From Alishewanella longhuensis (lineage in GTDB: Bacteria > Pseudomonadota > Gammaproteobacteria > Enterobacterales > Alteromonadaceae), in the NCBI RefSeq assembly GCF_014653435.1, contig NZ_BNAO01000004.1, forward strand, positions 173,802 to 237,801: a stretch of DNA of 64,000 bases, written 5' to 3'. Below, piece by piece: positions 46,686-55,051 of the stretch (positions are counted from its first letter, which is position 1; each line of letters opens with the position of its first letter). The notes under the pieces were generated by a model, which saw only the letters and a list, made by a program, of their open reading frames with translations, did no database searches and was not told where the DNA came from. Made by a program: the position numbers and the translations under genes.

Positions 46686-47498
46686 TTACCTGTGTAAGTC
46701 AGTGTGAAGCGAGTTGCCCAGTACTGGCTTTGATTGCTGCTTGGGCTGGTCGTTTAACTGTTGCTTTTGGTCGTCGACCGCCTCTTTAAGCTGCTGTTTT
46801 TGAGCGTCGATAGTCTCTTTAAGTTGCTGCTTGGGCTGTTCGATGAGCTGCTGTTTTTGAGCGTCGATAGCTTCTTTAAGCCGCTGCTGGGGTTGTTCTA
46901 TTAGCTGCTGCTTCTGCGTTGCGATTGCTTGCTGCAGCTGTTGTTGAGGTTGCTCGAGTAGTTGTTGTTTCTGCTGCTCCAGTTGTTGTTGCAGCAGTTT
47001 TTCCGGATCGCTAGCCATTTTTGCGTAGCCCACTAACTCATCTGGCCAGACCGGGAGCACCGCTTTGGCTTTTTGTTCCACGACTTCAGCAAAAATCTGG
47101 GTGACGCCGCCCTTACTCATTAATACCGCCATCTGATTGGTTTCGGCATTCCAGACAAAACCCGCTTTTTCCGCTAATTGCGGTAAGGGTGTATAGGTTG
47201 AAGCCACATAAAATAGTGGGCCCTGCTGTTTAATTTCATTGGCGGTGTTGAGCAAAGTTACCGCTGTTTGATAGTGCTCACCCAATAGTGGCTCAAGCCG
47301 TTTCTTAATTATGGGCTGCTCAAATAAATTCACTTCCTTGGGATCAAGGCCAACCAATGGCTTTAATAGTGCCCACATCAGCTGGCCTTGTGGCGATAAT
47401 AGCAGGGCTGGCGCAACGCAGGCGCTTAGTAATAACGCCGCGACAAACAACAAGCTTAGGCGCACGGCAGCGCACTTGTTTACGACATAAGTGAACAT
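46686..47498 (-). CDS. Lipoprotein with C-terminal Gln-rich tandem repeats
   Basis: I do not recognise the family. Start ATG 47498 gives a 270-residue protein with a lipoprotein signal: hydrophobic LSLLFVAALLLSAC with lipobox L-S-A-C, lipidated Cys27. Residues about 28-170 form a globular part with no known domain. Residues 176-258 are four to five copies of a 19-residue unit starting QKQQL-EQP-QQ (one copy shortened to 11 residues), predicted as continuous charged coiled coil. The sixth residue after the Cys is not informative for sorting. It is a single gene divergent from the downstream RNA methyltransferase. Confidence 0.75.
   Translation of the reverse strand: MFTYVVNKCAAVRLSLLFVAALLLSACVAPALLLSPQGQLMWALLKPLVGLDPKEVNLFEQPIIKKRLEPLLGEHYQTAVTLLNTANEIKQQGPLFYVASTYTPLPQLAEKAGFVWNAETNQMAVLMSKGGVTQIFAEVVEQKAKAVLPVWPDELVGYAKMASDPEKLLQQQLEQQKQQLLEQPQQQLQQAIATQKQQLIEQPQQRLKEAIDAQKQQLIEQPKQQLKETIDAQKQQLKEAVDDQKQQLNDQPKQQSKPVLGNSLHTDLHR
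46725..46973 (-). repeat. Tandem 57-base coding repeats in the lipoprotein gene
   Basis: Units of 57 bases encode 19-residue repeats (residues 176-194, 195-213, 214-232), followed by an 11-residue and a 15-residue partial copy. Neighbouring copies are close at DNA level (shared stretches such as TTTTTGAGCGTCGATAG on the plus strand), which points to recent expansion by slippage or unequal exchange; copy number may vary between strains. Confidence 0.85.
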
Positions 47499-47540
47499 AG
47501 TTTTTGAATACCTGAATGGTGTTGAGATTAGGGTTGAATT

Positions 47541-47556
47541 GCTTCGGAACCGAAGC
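47541..47556. other. Short inverted repeat in the lipoprotein leader
   Basis: GCTTCGG-AA-CCGAAGC, 7-base arms, lies 42 bases upstream of the lipoprotein ATG in the divergent gap to the RNA methyltransferase gene. It may be an operator or a leader hairpin; a 2-base loop is too tight for a full RNA stem. Confidence 0.3.
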
Positions 47557-47695
47557 GCGCGCACTCTAGCATAGCGTTTAGATTTTGGGCAGAGGAGGGC
47601 GCAGATATATTTAAAAGACAAGTATTGTTGCCCTGTAGCTGGTAAAATCCGCGCTATACAGAATTGAACGCCTTAGGGCAACTTCAGGAAAGTTT

Positions 47696-48571
47696 ATGTC
47701 ACAACACAAGCCAAAAGGCGCTAAAGCGGCTAACTCATTACACAAGCCTTGGGCTAAGACAGCAAAAGTAAAAGCAAATCATCCTCAGCACAGTGTTGCT
47801 AGCGCCAAGACACAGGCAACGAAGCCACTAAAATCGGTGCTTGAGGATGAAAGCAAAGTCTATGGTGAAAATGCTTGCCGCGTGCTCTTTACACAAAGAC
47901 CAGATGCCGTGGTGCGGCTTTATGTATCTGAAAAGTTAGCCCCGAAATTTGCTGACGTGATGAAGCACTTGGCTGCGGCCAAAAAAGCCTATCATATAGT
48001 GGATGAGGCTGAGCTTGAGAAAGTGGCGGCTAGCCAACACCATGGTGGTATAGTGTTGCTGGTAAAGCGTAAGCCTATTCCAACGCTGGCCAATTATCTC
48101 AATCAAAAAGGCAAAAAACGCGATTGTTTATTGGCCTTAGATGGCGTGGGTAACCCACATAATTTAGGCGCTATTGTCCGCACCTGTGCCCATTTTGGCA
48201 TAACCGGAGTGATTATGCGGGAGCCGCAATTGCTGCACTCTGGCGCATCGTTACGCACGGCGGAAGGCGGTGGCGAGTTTGTTGAAGCCCTTAAATGCGA
48301 TGATATGCCACTGGCGCTGCGTTTATGTAAAGAGGCAGGTTATACGCTGGTAACCACCTCTAGCCATGGTGGCCAATCGCTTTATCAAACGGCGTTACCC
48401 GAGAAAGTGGTGATCGTATTTGGCGAAGAGATGTTTGGTGTCTCGAAAAACGTGGCTAAGGCGGCCGATATAGCGCTGCAAATCCCGGGTACCGGCAAGG
48501 TAGAGTCATTAAATGTTAGTGTGGCGGCCAGTTTGATTTTAGGTGAGTGGTATCGGCAGCAAAAGGGCTAA
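47696..48571 (+). CDS. TrmH/SpoU-family RNA 2'-O-methyltransferase
   Basis: The 291-residue product has a Lys-rich N-terminal extension (about 1-50), a substrate-binding domain (about 58-130) and a SPOUT methyltransferase domain with motif 1 LDGVGNPHNLGAIVRTCAHF, motif 2 VIVFGEEMFGVS and motif 3 ESLNVSVAASLIL, which form the knot. It resembles the E. coli YfiF group more than RlmB or TrmH. The RNA target is not known to me. Confidence 0.85.
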   Translation: MSQHKPKGAKAANSLHKPWAKTAKVKANHPQHSVASAKTQATKPLKSVLEDESKVYGENACRVLFTQRPDAVVRLYVSEKLAPKFADVMKHLAAAKKAYHIVDEAELEKVAASQHHGGIVLLVKRKPIPTLANYLNQKGKKRDCLLALDGVGNPHNLGAIVRTCAHFGITGVIMREPQLLHSGASLRTAEGGGEFVEALKCDDMPLALRLCKEAGYTLVTTSSHGGQSLYQTALPEKVVIVFGEEMFGVSKNVAKAADIALQIPGTGKVESLNVSVAASLILGEWYRQQKG

Positions 48572-48583
48572 ATTATGCTGATT

Positions 48584-48603
48584 AGGGGCAGCAGATTGCC
48601 CCT
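48584..48603 (+). terminator. Possible terminator of the SPOUT methyltransferase gene
   Basis: AGGGGCA-GCAGAT-TGCCCCT, a 7-pair GC-rich stem 13 bases after the stop, followed by GTTCCCTT. The tail has few T, so the call is moderate. Confidence 0.45.
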
Positions 48604-48696
48604 GTTCCCTTCACTTTCTGATATAAGCTGGTTTTGCTGCGCAAGTTAACCCAGTGGCCGTTTTGCTGCTTTAGCGCTATTCAGTTTAACTACTGC

Positions 48697-48963
48697 TTAA
48701 ATTACTGGTGCCAGCGCCACCCCAGCCGGCGCTTCGGTGCTCAAAAACTGAAAGCGCGGGATTAATTCACCGGCTATCTCGACATTTTCAATAAACATGC
48801 TGGCGGGGCGACCCCAAAGACCATAATCACCATACAGGGCACGATACATCACCAGCCACTCCAGTGTTTCACTATGTTGCGCCAAAGCAATAACCTGATA
48901 GTAGCGACCTTTATAGTGTTGGTAAAACCCAAGTGGAATTTCTGGCTTAGTCACGTTGTTCAT
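48697..48963 (-). CDS. DUF1653 domain protein
   Basis: The 88-residue product starts at ATG 48963 behind GAGGG and overlaps the end of ruvX by 17 bases. It contains the DUF1653 pattern [22 protein letters not shown], then [24 protein letters not shown]. Function unknown; the small SH3-like domain is common in proteobacteria. It is the last gene of the rsmE-gshB-yqgE-ruvX unit. Confidence 0.82.
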   Translation of the reverse strand: MNNVTKPEIPLGFYQHYKGRYYQVIALAQHSETLEWLVMYRALYGDYGLWGRPASMFIENVEIAGELIPRFQFLSTEAPAGVALAPVI

Positions 48964-49366
48964 ACCAGCCCTCAAAGATAATTTGTGCTGATAAGCTGTC
49001 GACTTTATCTTTACTTAAATTACGATAACCGCCTTCGGCAAATAAACGGCTGCGTGCATCAGCTGTCGATAAGCGTTCATCGTGTAGGCTAACGGGCAGG
49101 CCAAAGCGACCATGTAAACGGTTAGCAAATTTACGGGTACGCACGGTAAACTCTTGCTCGCTGCCGTCCATATTAAGCGGTAAGCCGACTAGTAAAAGTT
49201 GCGGTTGCCACTCTTTAATTAAACGCTCGATTTGCTCCCAATCCGGGATGCCATCACGGGCTTTTAACGCGGCTAGCAGGGTAGCGCTGCCGGTTAATTC
49301 CGAGCCAACGGCTACCCCAATACTTTTGGTGCCATAATCAAAACATAAAATGGTGCGATGTTGCAT
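48947..49366 (-). CDS. ruvX: RuvX/YqgF, RNase H-like Holliday junction resolvase family
   Basis: The 139-residue product has the YqgF fold with active-site Asp10 in [15 protein letters not shown], Glu in the [15 protein letters not shown] segment, and an Asp near the C terminus ([17 protein letters not shown]). In E. coli it is essential and processes 16S rRNA; a junction-resolving role has been proposed. The start shares its last base with the end of yqgE. Confidence 0.94.
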   Translation of the reverse strand: MQHRTILCFDYGTKSIGVAVGSELTGSATLLAALKARDGIPDWEQIERLIKEWQPQLLLVGLPLNMDGSEQEFTVRTRKFANRLHGRFGLPVSLHDERLSTADARSRLFAEGGYRNLSKDKVDSLSAQIIFEGWYEQRD

Positions 49367-49923
49367 TAAGCGTGGCCAGCCTCATTAGTTAATTGCCAGG
49401 GTTTGATGCCCATAGTGGCAGTAGCAGATTGCCATTTCTCGGCATGGGTCAGATCAAAGATAATATGATTCTCAGCCGGGATCACCAGCCAGCTATTGTC
49501 AATAATCTCTTGTTCTAACTGCCCGGCAGTCCAACCGGCATAGCCCAGTGCCAAAATAAATTTCTCCGGTGCGCGCTCGGTGGTCAGATCAATTAAGATA
49601 TCTTTTGAGGTGGTGACCATTAAGCCGTTTTCCAGCGACATACTGCTATGGTAACCGGGTTTAGCGGTATGCAGCACGAAGCCGCGATCGCTTTGCACCG
49701 GACCACCCGCGCAAACATTAATAGCGGCCGCTGGGCTTTTCGCATCATAAGCAATTTCTAGTTGCTCAAGTAAATCAGCAACTTTGACATTAAGGGGATG
49801 GTTAATGACGATCCCCATAGCACCTTCTTCGTTGTGTTCGCAAATATAGGTCACACTGCGTTTAAACATCGGATCATCCAATGCTGGCATCGCAATTAAA
49901 AAATGGTTCTGAAATCCTTGCAT
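49366..49923 (-). CDS. yqgE: YqgE/AlgH family protein
   Basis: Start ATG 49923, behind GGAGG, gives a 185-residue protein beginning [20 protein letters not shown], matching E. coli YqgE (187 residues); a longer open frame has no support. Conserved segments are [34 protein letters not shown] and [17 protein letters not shown]. The biochemical role is unknown. It sits between gshB and ruvX as in most gammaproteobacteria. Confidence 0.94.
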   Translation of the reverse strand: MQGFQNHFLIAMPALDDPMFKRSVTYICEHNEEGAMGIVINHPLNVKVADLLEQLEIAYDAKSPAAAINVCAGGPVQSDRGFVLHTAKPGYHSSMSLENGLMVTTSKDILIDLTTERAPEKFILALGYAGWTAGQLEQEIIDNSWLVIPAENHIIFDLTHAEKWQSATATMGIKPWQLTNEAGHA

Positions 49924-49955
49924 ACAACCTCCGCTAGAAACTATTGACTTCAAGC

Positions 49956-50921
49956 TTACTGCGTTGAGCGTGTTGCCAGGCGCTGTTCTATGGCGTCAAA
50001 CAACATACCGGTGATACTGACCGGGAAAGCTGCTTCAATTTCCCGAATACAGGTTGGACTGGTAACATTGATTTCAGTTAATTTATCGCCGATTACATCT
50101 AAACCGACGAAGATTAAGCCTTTCGCTTTAAGGGTAGGGCCGATAGCTCTGGCTATAGCCCAGTCAGAATCAGACAAAGGGCGCGCTTCACCGCGACCAC
50201 CTGCTGCCAGATTACCGCGAGTTTCACCGGATGCCGGGATCCGTGCTAAACAGTATGGCACAGGTTCGCCGTCTACTACCAATATACGTTTATCACCGTC
50301 TTTAATTTCCGGAATAAAGCGTTGTGCCATGGCATAGCGCTGACCATGCTCGGTAAGGGTTTCAATAATGACGCTAACATTGGCATCATCTGGTTTTAAG
50401 CGGAAGATAGAAGCGCCACCCATGCCATCTAAAGGTTTTAAAATAACATCCTGCTCTTGCTGATAAAAGGCTTTTAAGCGGCTAGCATCACGGCTAACCA
50501 GGGTTTTGGGCGTGTAGTGACTAAACCAACTGGTGTACAGCTTCTCATTAGCGTCACGCAGGCTTTGCGGTTTATTGATAATCAGTGTGCCCGCATCCTC
50601 GGCCCGCTCCAGCATATAGGTAGCGTAGATATACTCGGTATCAAAAGGCGGATCTTTGCGCATCAAAATCACCTGTAAGTCACTTAGCGCGATATCCTGC
50701 TCGGTATCAAACTGATACCAGCGTTGATAATCTTGCTGCACTTTTAAGATTTTACTGCGGGCGCGGGCCTGACCTTGTAGCAGATATAAATCAGCCATTT
50801 CCATATAATGGATTTCATAGCCGCGTTCTTGTGCCTGCAATAGCATGGCAAAGCTGGAATCTTTTTTAATGTTAATCTGGCTGATGGGATCCATCACAAT
50901 ACCAAGTTTAATCGCGCTCAT
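49956..50921 (-). CDS. gshB: Glutathione synthetase
   Basis: GshB joins glycine to gamma-glutamylcysteine with ATP, the last step of glutathione synthesis. The 321-residue product has the N-terminal KLGIVMDPISQINIKKDSSF, the ATP-grasp segments DVILKPLDGMGGASIFRL and the metal-binding EINVTSPTCIREIE near the C terminus. Length agrees with E. coli GshB (315). Eight bases separate it from rsmE. Confidence 0.96.
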   Translation of the reverse strand: MSAIKLGIVMDPISQINIKKDSSFAMLLQAQERGYEIHYMEMADLYLLQGQARARSKILKVQQDYQRWYQFDTEQDIALSDLQVILMRKDPPFDTEYIYATYMLERAEDAGTLIINKPQSLRDANEKLYTSWFSHYTPKTLVSRDASRLKAFYQQEQDVILKPLDGMGGASIFRLKPDDANVSVIIETLTEHGQRYAMAQRFIPEIKDGDKRILVVDGEPVPYCLARIPASGETRGNLAAGGRGEARPLSDSDWAIARAIGPTLKAKGLIFVGLDVIGDKLTEINVTSPTCIREIEAAFPVSITGMLFDAIEQRLATRSTQ

Positions 50922-50929
50922 AGTTATCC

Positions 50930-51658
50930 TCAGGCAAGATCGCCAAATTGCAATTGCAGGGCACTGATCGCTGTTAAAGCGGCCGTTTCGGTGCGTAAAA
51001 TACGCGGCCCTAGTTGAATACCGTTAAAGCCAGCTGTGGCGGTGATGGCCACCTCATAGTCGGTGAAGCCACCTTCTGGGCCAATGACCAAGCGAATAGC
51101 CGCTGCCGGTGCTAAGGTCTTAATGGTGGCACTGGCCCGTGGATCCAAGGTGAGTGCTAATTCTTTTGTGGGTTGTGCTAACCAGTGCGCCAGGCTAATG
51201 GCTGGATGTACCGTCGGCACCACGCTACGACCACTTTGTTCACAGGCGCTAATGGCAATTTTTTGCCATTGTTCGTTGCGCTTTGCCAGACGTTCACCGT
51301 CCAGCTTTACGCCACAGCGCTCGGTAAAGAGTGGGGTAATTTCGGTTACGCCCAGTTCTACCGCTTTTTGAATGGCAAAGTCCATCCGGTCGCCCCGGGA
51401 AATACCCTGACCAAGATGAATACGTAACGGTGATTCCACTGGATTCGCAGCTACGTTATCAATACGAACCTGAACCTGCTTTTTGCTCACTTCGGTAATG
51501 ATAGCGGTGTAGTTATTGCCGTCGCCATTAAACAGTTGCAGCGGCTGCCCATTTTGCATCCGCAGTACCCGGCCAACGTGATTGGCGGCATCTTCAGCTA
51601 ACAGTAGGGTGGTGCCTACTTGGATTGGCTCGGGGTGATAAATTCGTACAGTTCGCAT
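50930..51658 (-). CDS. rsmE: 16S rRNA (uracil-1498-N3)-methyltransferase RsmE
   Basis: RsmE methylates U1498 of 16S rRNA. Start ATG 51658 gives a 242-residue protein beginning MRTVRIYHPEPI, as in the family; the frame runs 61 codons further upstream into a terminator region and is rejected there. The SPOUT domain has LVIGPEGGFTDYE and LGPRILRTETAALTAI, the cofactor-binding knot motifs. It begins the rsmE-gshB-yqgE-ruvX unit. Confidence 0.95.
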   Translation of the reverse strand: MRTVRIYHPEPIQVGTTLLLAEDAANHVGRVLRMQNGQPLQLFNGDGNNYTAIITEVSKKQVQVRIDNVAANPVESPLRIHLGQGISRGDRMDFAIQKAVELGVTEITPLFTERCGVKLDGERLAKRNEQWQKIAISACEQSGRSVVPTVHPAISLAHWLAQPTKELALTLDPRASATIKTLAPAAAIRLVIGPEGGFTDYEVAITATAGFNGIQLGPRILRTETAALTAISALQLQFGDLA

Positions 51659-51710
51659 AGCGTTATCATTAAGAGTAAAAACGTTGATATTAGCAGCTTT
51701 TCGCCACCGC

Positions 51711-51733
51711 TGAAAAAGGCCCCGCAGGGCCTT
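51711..51733 (-). terminator. Intrinsic terminator of the AbgT-type transporter gene
   Basis: On the minus strand AAGGCCC-TGCG-GGGCCTT is followed by TTT (a run of five T overlapping the stem). It lies 24 bases beyond the transporter stop and before the rsmE start. Confidence 0.8.
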
Positions 51734-51756
51734 GTCTAAGTTTGTTAAAACGCCGT

Positions 51757-53337
51757 TTAGCGAGCTGGGATATAGTCGTATGATGCGCCCAAGCCAAGTG
51801 GAATGTCCAATGCCCAGAAGCCCAGCAAAAAGGCGGTCCATAGCAGCAGCATCGCAATAGAGTAGGGCAGCATTAAGGCGACTAAGGTACCAATACCGCT
51901 ATTTTTCACATATTTTTGGCAGAACACCACAATCAGTGGGAAATACGGCAATAAGGGCGTAATGATGTTAGTAGATGAATCACCTACCCGATAGGCCGCT
52001 TGGGTTAAATCTGGCGAAATACCCAGCTCCATCAACATAGGCACCATAATGGCGCCAATTAGCGCCCATTTGGCAGAAGCAGAGCCGACCACTAAATTAA
52101 CAAAACCGGATAAAAACACGATACCCACCAAGGTCATCGCTAGCGGTAAACCCATGGCTTTTAAGGCGTTGGCACCTTTAAGCGCAAGCAGTGTACCCAG
52201 ATTAGACTGGTTAAACGCATATAAGAACAGCGCACAGAAAAACGCCATAACAATGTAATAACCCATGCCACTCATGGCATGGCTCATGCCTTTGATAATA
52301 TCACGGTGATTGCTTACCGAGCCTGAGACATAGCCATAGACAATACCGGGTACCAGGAAGAACACTAAGATCAATGTAACGATAGATTTCATTAATGGGG
52401 AAGCGGCAACCAGTAACGGATTCATCCCTTCAGCAACTTGTTCAGCAGGTGCTGCCCAGGGGGTCGCGGCCGGCAAAACAATACTTAGTGCAAGTAACAA
52501 GGCTACCACAAACATGGAGGTCACAGCAGCACGTAACCCTTTGCGTTCTTGCGTACTCAACGCTTCCATAGTGATCATTTGTGAGGTATCGCCATCCACT
52601 TTGGTTTTGGCTAAGCGCGGCTCAATCACTTTGTCGGTTAAAAACCAGCCTATTACTACTATTAACACGGTGGATGCGGTAGTGAAAATATAGTTATTAA
52701 GCGGGTTAATAATTACTGTTGGATCGAGTATTTGGGCAGAGACCTGAGTCATGCCCGCCAGCAAAGGATCTAAACTGGAGGGCACAAAGAAGGTTGCCGA
52801 GAACCCACCCGATACACCCGCGAAGGCAGCAGCAATACCCGCTAACGGATGACGACCTGCGGCATAGAAGATCACCGCGCCCAAGGGAATAACTAAGACA
52901 TAACCGGCGTCTACCGCAACATGACTTAATACACCCACGGCAATTAATACCGGAGTAAGAAAGGTCGCTGGCGTAACCGCTAAAATAGAACGTAAACCCG
53001 CATTAATAAAGCCAGTATATTCCGCGACACCCAAGCCTAACATAGCCACTAAAACCACACCTAAGGGGGGGAAGTTAACAAAGGTTGTGACGATATTGGA
53101 GGCAAAAGTTGTCAGGGCATTACCCGATAATAAGTTAACAATTTGAATTTGTTGGCCGGTGCGCGGATCGATTTCGCTAAAGGTCATGCCAGAGAATAAC
53201 CAGGACATCCCCCAGACAATCACCATCAGTAGCGCAAACAACACAGCAGGATCCGGTAATTTATTACCTACCACCTCGATGGTATTGAGCGCACGATTCA
53301 TCCAGCCATTGTTAGTGGCTGCGGTTTGTTCAGACAT
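51757..53337 (-). CDS. AbgT-family transporter
   Basis: The 526-residue product has about 11-13 hydrophobic helices and AbgT-family features: N-terminal NTIEVVGNKLPDPAVLFALL, the re-entrant loop segments with GVSGGFSATFFVPSSLDPLL and SGFVNLVVGSASAKWALIG, and a late PYFPLIVVFCQKY. E. coli AbgT imports p-aminobenzoyl-glutamate; Neisseria MtrF and other members export antimetabolites such as sulfonamides. Which direction applies here cannot be told. AGGA precedes the ATG and a hairpin lies in the leader. Confidence 0.92.
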   Translation of the reverse strand: MSEQTAATNNGWMNRALNTIEVVGNKLPDPAVLFALLMVIVWGMSWLFSGMTFSEIDPRTGQQIQIVNLLSGNALTTFASNIVTTFVNFPPLGVVLVAMLGLGVAEYTGFINAGLRSILAVTPATFLTPVLIAVGVLSHVAVDAGYVLVIPLGAVIFYAAGRHPLAGIAAAFAGVSGGFSATFFVPSSLDPLLAGMTQVSAQILDPTVIINPLNNYIFTTASTVLIVVIGWFLTDKVIEPRLAKTKVDGDTSQMITMEALSTQERKGLRAAVTSMFVVALLLALSIVLPAATPWAAPAEQVAEGMNPLLVAASPLMKSIVTLILVFFLVPGIVYGYVSGSVSNHRDIIKGMSHAMSGMGYYIVMAFFCALFLYAFNQSNLGTLLALKGANALKAMGLPLAMTLVGIVFLSGFVNLVVGSASAKWALIGAIMVPMLMELGISPDLTQAAYRVGDSSTNIITPLLPYFPLIVVFCQKYVKNSGIGTLVALMLPYSIAMLLLWTAFLLGFWALDIPLGLGASYDYIPAR

Positions 53338-53367
53338 AACATATCCTTTTTTATTTTTTTATTGTGT

Positions 53368-53386
53368 ACTCACTGTTGCAGTGAGT
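53368..53386. promoter_or_regulatory. Inverted repeat in the AbgT-type gene leader
   Basis: ACTCACTG-TTG-CAGTGAGT, perfect 8-base arms, lies 31 bases upstream of the transporter ATG. On the minus strand it is followed by an A-rich run, so it is not a terminator. It may be an operator or a leader hairpin. Confidence 0.4.
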
Positions 53387-53468
53387 GACCCTGGAAGGTA
53401 CAGCGTGGTCATAATCATACACAAAACTGTGCCGCAGTTAAGCGGCAATTTTGTATTAATGCCAAATT

Positions 53469-53500
53469 AAAATAACAAAAAGGAGAGCCAGGCTCTCCTT
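53469..53500 (-). terminator. Intrinsic terminator of metK
   Basis: Minus strand reads AAGGAGAG-CCTGG-CTCTCCTT followed by TTTGTTATTTT. The stem can extend by two more pairs on paper (perfect 10-base arms about one base). It starts 24 bases beyond the metK stop. Confidence 0.85.
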
Positions 53501-53524
53501 AATTACATATTTTAAGCAAACTGC

Positions 53525-54673
53525 TTACTTAGCATACTGCCGCAGCAGCTCAGCTTTGTCGGTTTGTTCCCACGGGAACTCATCGCGGCCAAAGTGGCCA
53601 TAAGCCGCTGTTGGTAAGTAAATTGGGCGCTCTAACTTTAACATTTCGATTAAGCCATAGGGGCGTAAATCAAAATGCTCACGCACTAATTTAATTAATT
53701 CATCTTCAGACAGTTTGCTGGTACCAAAGGTTTCCAAGCTAATTGAGGTAGGTTCTGCTACACCAATAGCATAAGATACCTGTAACTCGCAGCGATCTGC
53801 TAAGCCAGCAGCTACGATGTTTTTCGCGACATAGCGAGCGGCATACGCGGCTGAACGGTCAACTTTTGATGGATCTTTGCCCGAGAAGGCACCACCACCA
53901 TGGCGGGCCATACCACCGTAGGTATCAACGATAATTTTGCGGCCAGTTAAACCACAGTCACCCATAGGGCCACCGATCACAAAACGGCCCGTTGGGTTGA
54001 TAAAGAATTTAGTGTTACTGGTTAACCATTCTGCTGGTAATACCGGCTTAATGATGTGTTCCATTACCGCTTCACGAAGGTCTGCCGTGCTGATAGTGTC
54101 ACAATGCTGAGTTGACAATACAACAGCATCAATACCCACAGGCTTGCCATCTTCATAAATAAAGCTGAGCTGTGATTTGGCATCGGGGCGTAACCAAGGC
54201 AAAGTACCGTCTTTGCGCACTTGCGCCTGGCGCTGCACTAAACGGTGTGAATAAGTAATAGGAGCCGGCATTAACACATCAGTTTCATTGCTGGCGTAGC
54301 CGAACATTAAACCTTGATCGCCTGCGCCTTGCTCACGCGGGTCAGCCTTATCAACACCTTGGTTAATATCCGGTGATTGTTTACCAATAGCGTTTAATAC
54401 TGCGCATGAATCGGCATCAAAACCCATATCAGAGTGCGTATAACCAATTTCGCGTACGGTTTTACGTACCAGCTCTTCAATATCAACCCAGGCTGAGGTA
54501 GTCACTTCACCACCTACTAACACCATACCGGTTTTGACAAAGGTCTCACAAGCAACACGCGCCTTGCTATCTTGCGCTAAGATTGCGTCCAATACTGCAT
54601 CAGAAATCTGGTCAGCAATTTTATCCGGATGACCTTCAGATACCGACTCAGACGTGAAAATATGTTGTGCCAT
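53525..54673 (-). CDS. metK: S-adenosylmethionine synthetase
   Basis: MetK makes S-adenosylmethionine from methionine and ATP, supplying the methyltransferases in this window and the cell. The 382-residue product starts [22 protein letters not shown], has the family signature [12 protein letters not shown] and the P-loop-like [19 protein letters not shown]. Length matches E. coli MetK (384). It is a single-gene unit with its own terminator; a MetJ-type box lies about 200 bases upstream. Confidence 0.98.
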   Translation of the reverse strand: MAQHIFTSESVSEGHPDKIADQISDAVLDAILAQDSKARVACETFVKTGMVLVGGEVTTSAWVDIEELVRKTVREIGYTHSDMGFDADSCAVLNAIGKQSPDINQGVDKADPREQGAGDQGLMFGYASNETDVLMPAPITYSHRLVQRQAQVRKDGTLPWLRPDAKSQLSFIYEDGKPVGIDAVVLSTQHCDTISTADLREAVMEHIIKPVLPAEWLTSNTKFFINPTGRFVIGGPMGDCGLTGRKIIVDTYGGMARHGGGAFSGKDPSKVDRSAAYAARYVAKNIVAAGLADRCELQVSYAIGVAEPTSISLETFGTSKLSEDELIKLVREHFDLRPYGLIEMLKLERPIYLPTAAYGHFGRDEFPWEQTDKAELLRQYAK

Positions 54674-55051
54674 TTGTTGTTTTCCACCACGTTAGTTAAA
54701 GCGGAGTACGCCAATACAAAAATACAAAAGGCGCCATTTGCTATGCAATTAAGCCAAGGTGTAATAAACACTCGTTGGTCTTAACAACTGCCTTCGCAAA
54801 GTACCAGGCGCCAAAAATAGCCGTCAATTTTAGAGAAATTCGCGGGCGAATACCAGAATTATTTGACGCCCAGACGTCTTTCTTTCCGTTTTTTACGCAA
54901 ACAGGGACAATCAGATCAGCCCACAGGAAAATAAAGGCCTGGCCAGAGATTAACATTTGCCATCTTAGGTCGACTGAGTGAAAATAGCGCACAAATAAAG
55001 AGTAAAAACATTAAATCTGCACACTTTTAGCTTATTACCCCAGGAGTGAAC
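54674..55051. other. 378-base divergent gap between metK and tkt
   Basis: No gene is supported here; open frames of 64-83 codons on the minus strand and 68 on the plus strand lack ribosome binding sites and family resemblance. The gap must hold the promoters of both metK and tkt. It contains a perfect MetJ-type box at 54872-54879, two GGCGCC hexamers (54731-54736 and 54808-54813) and a short inverted repeat TTGC-TATGCAA type at about 54738-54749. No riboswitch is recognisable. Confidence 0.7.
54864..54879. promoter_or_regulatory. MetJ-type operator (met box) candidate
   Basis: AGACGTCT at 54872-54879 is the exact 8-base MetJ consensus, and the adjoining 8 bases TGACGCCC match it at 5 of 8 positions, as expected for tandem met boxes. 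It stands between metK and tkt, about 190 bases upstream of metK. MetJ controls metK in many gammaproteobacteria; the distance implies a long metK leader. Confidence 0.5.

Noticed and set aside
51659..51841. 61-codon extension of RsmE
   Set aside because: It runs through the terminator of the neighbouring transporter gene and into that gene; homologues start at MRTVRIYHP-type sequence.
54741..54992. Small open frames in the metK-tkt gap as genes
   Set aside because: No ribosome binding site, no family resemblance, and overlapping frames on both strands; the stretch is regulatory.
54674..55051. S-adenosylmethionine riboswitch before metK
   Set aside because: No SAM aptamer core could be recognised, and gammaproteobacteria normally use MetJ; a MetJ box is present instead.
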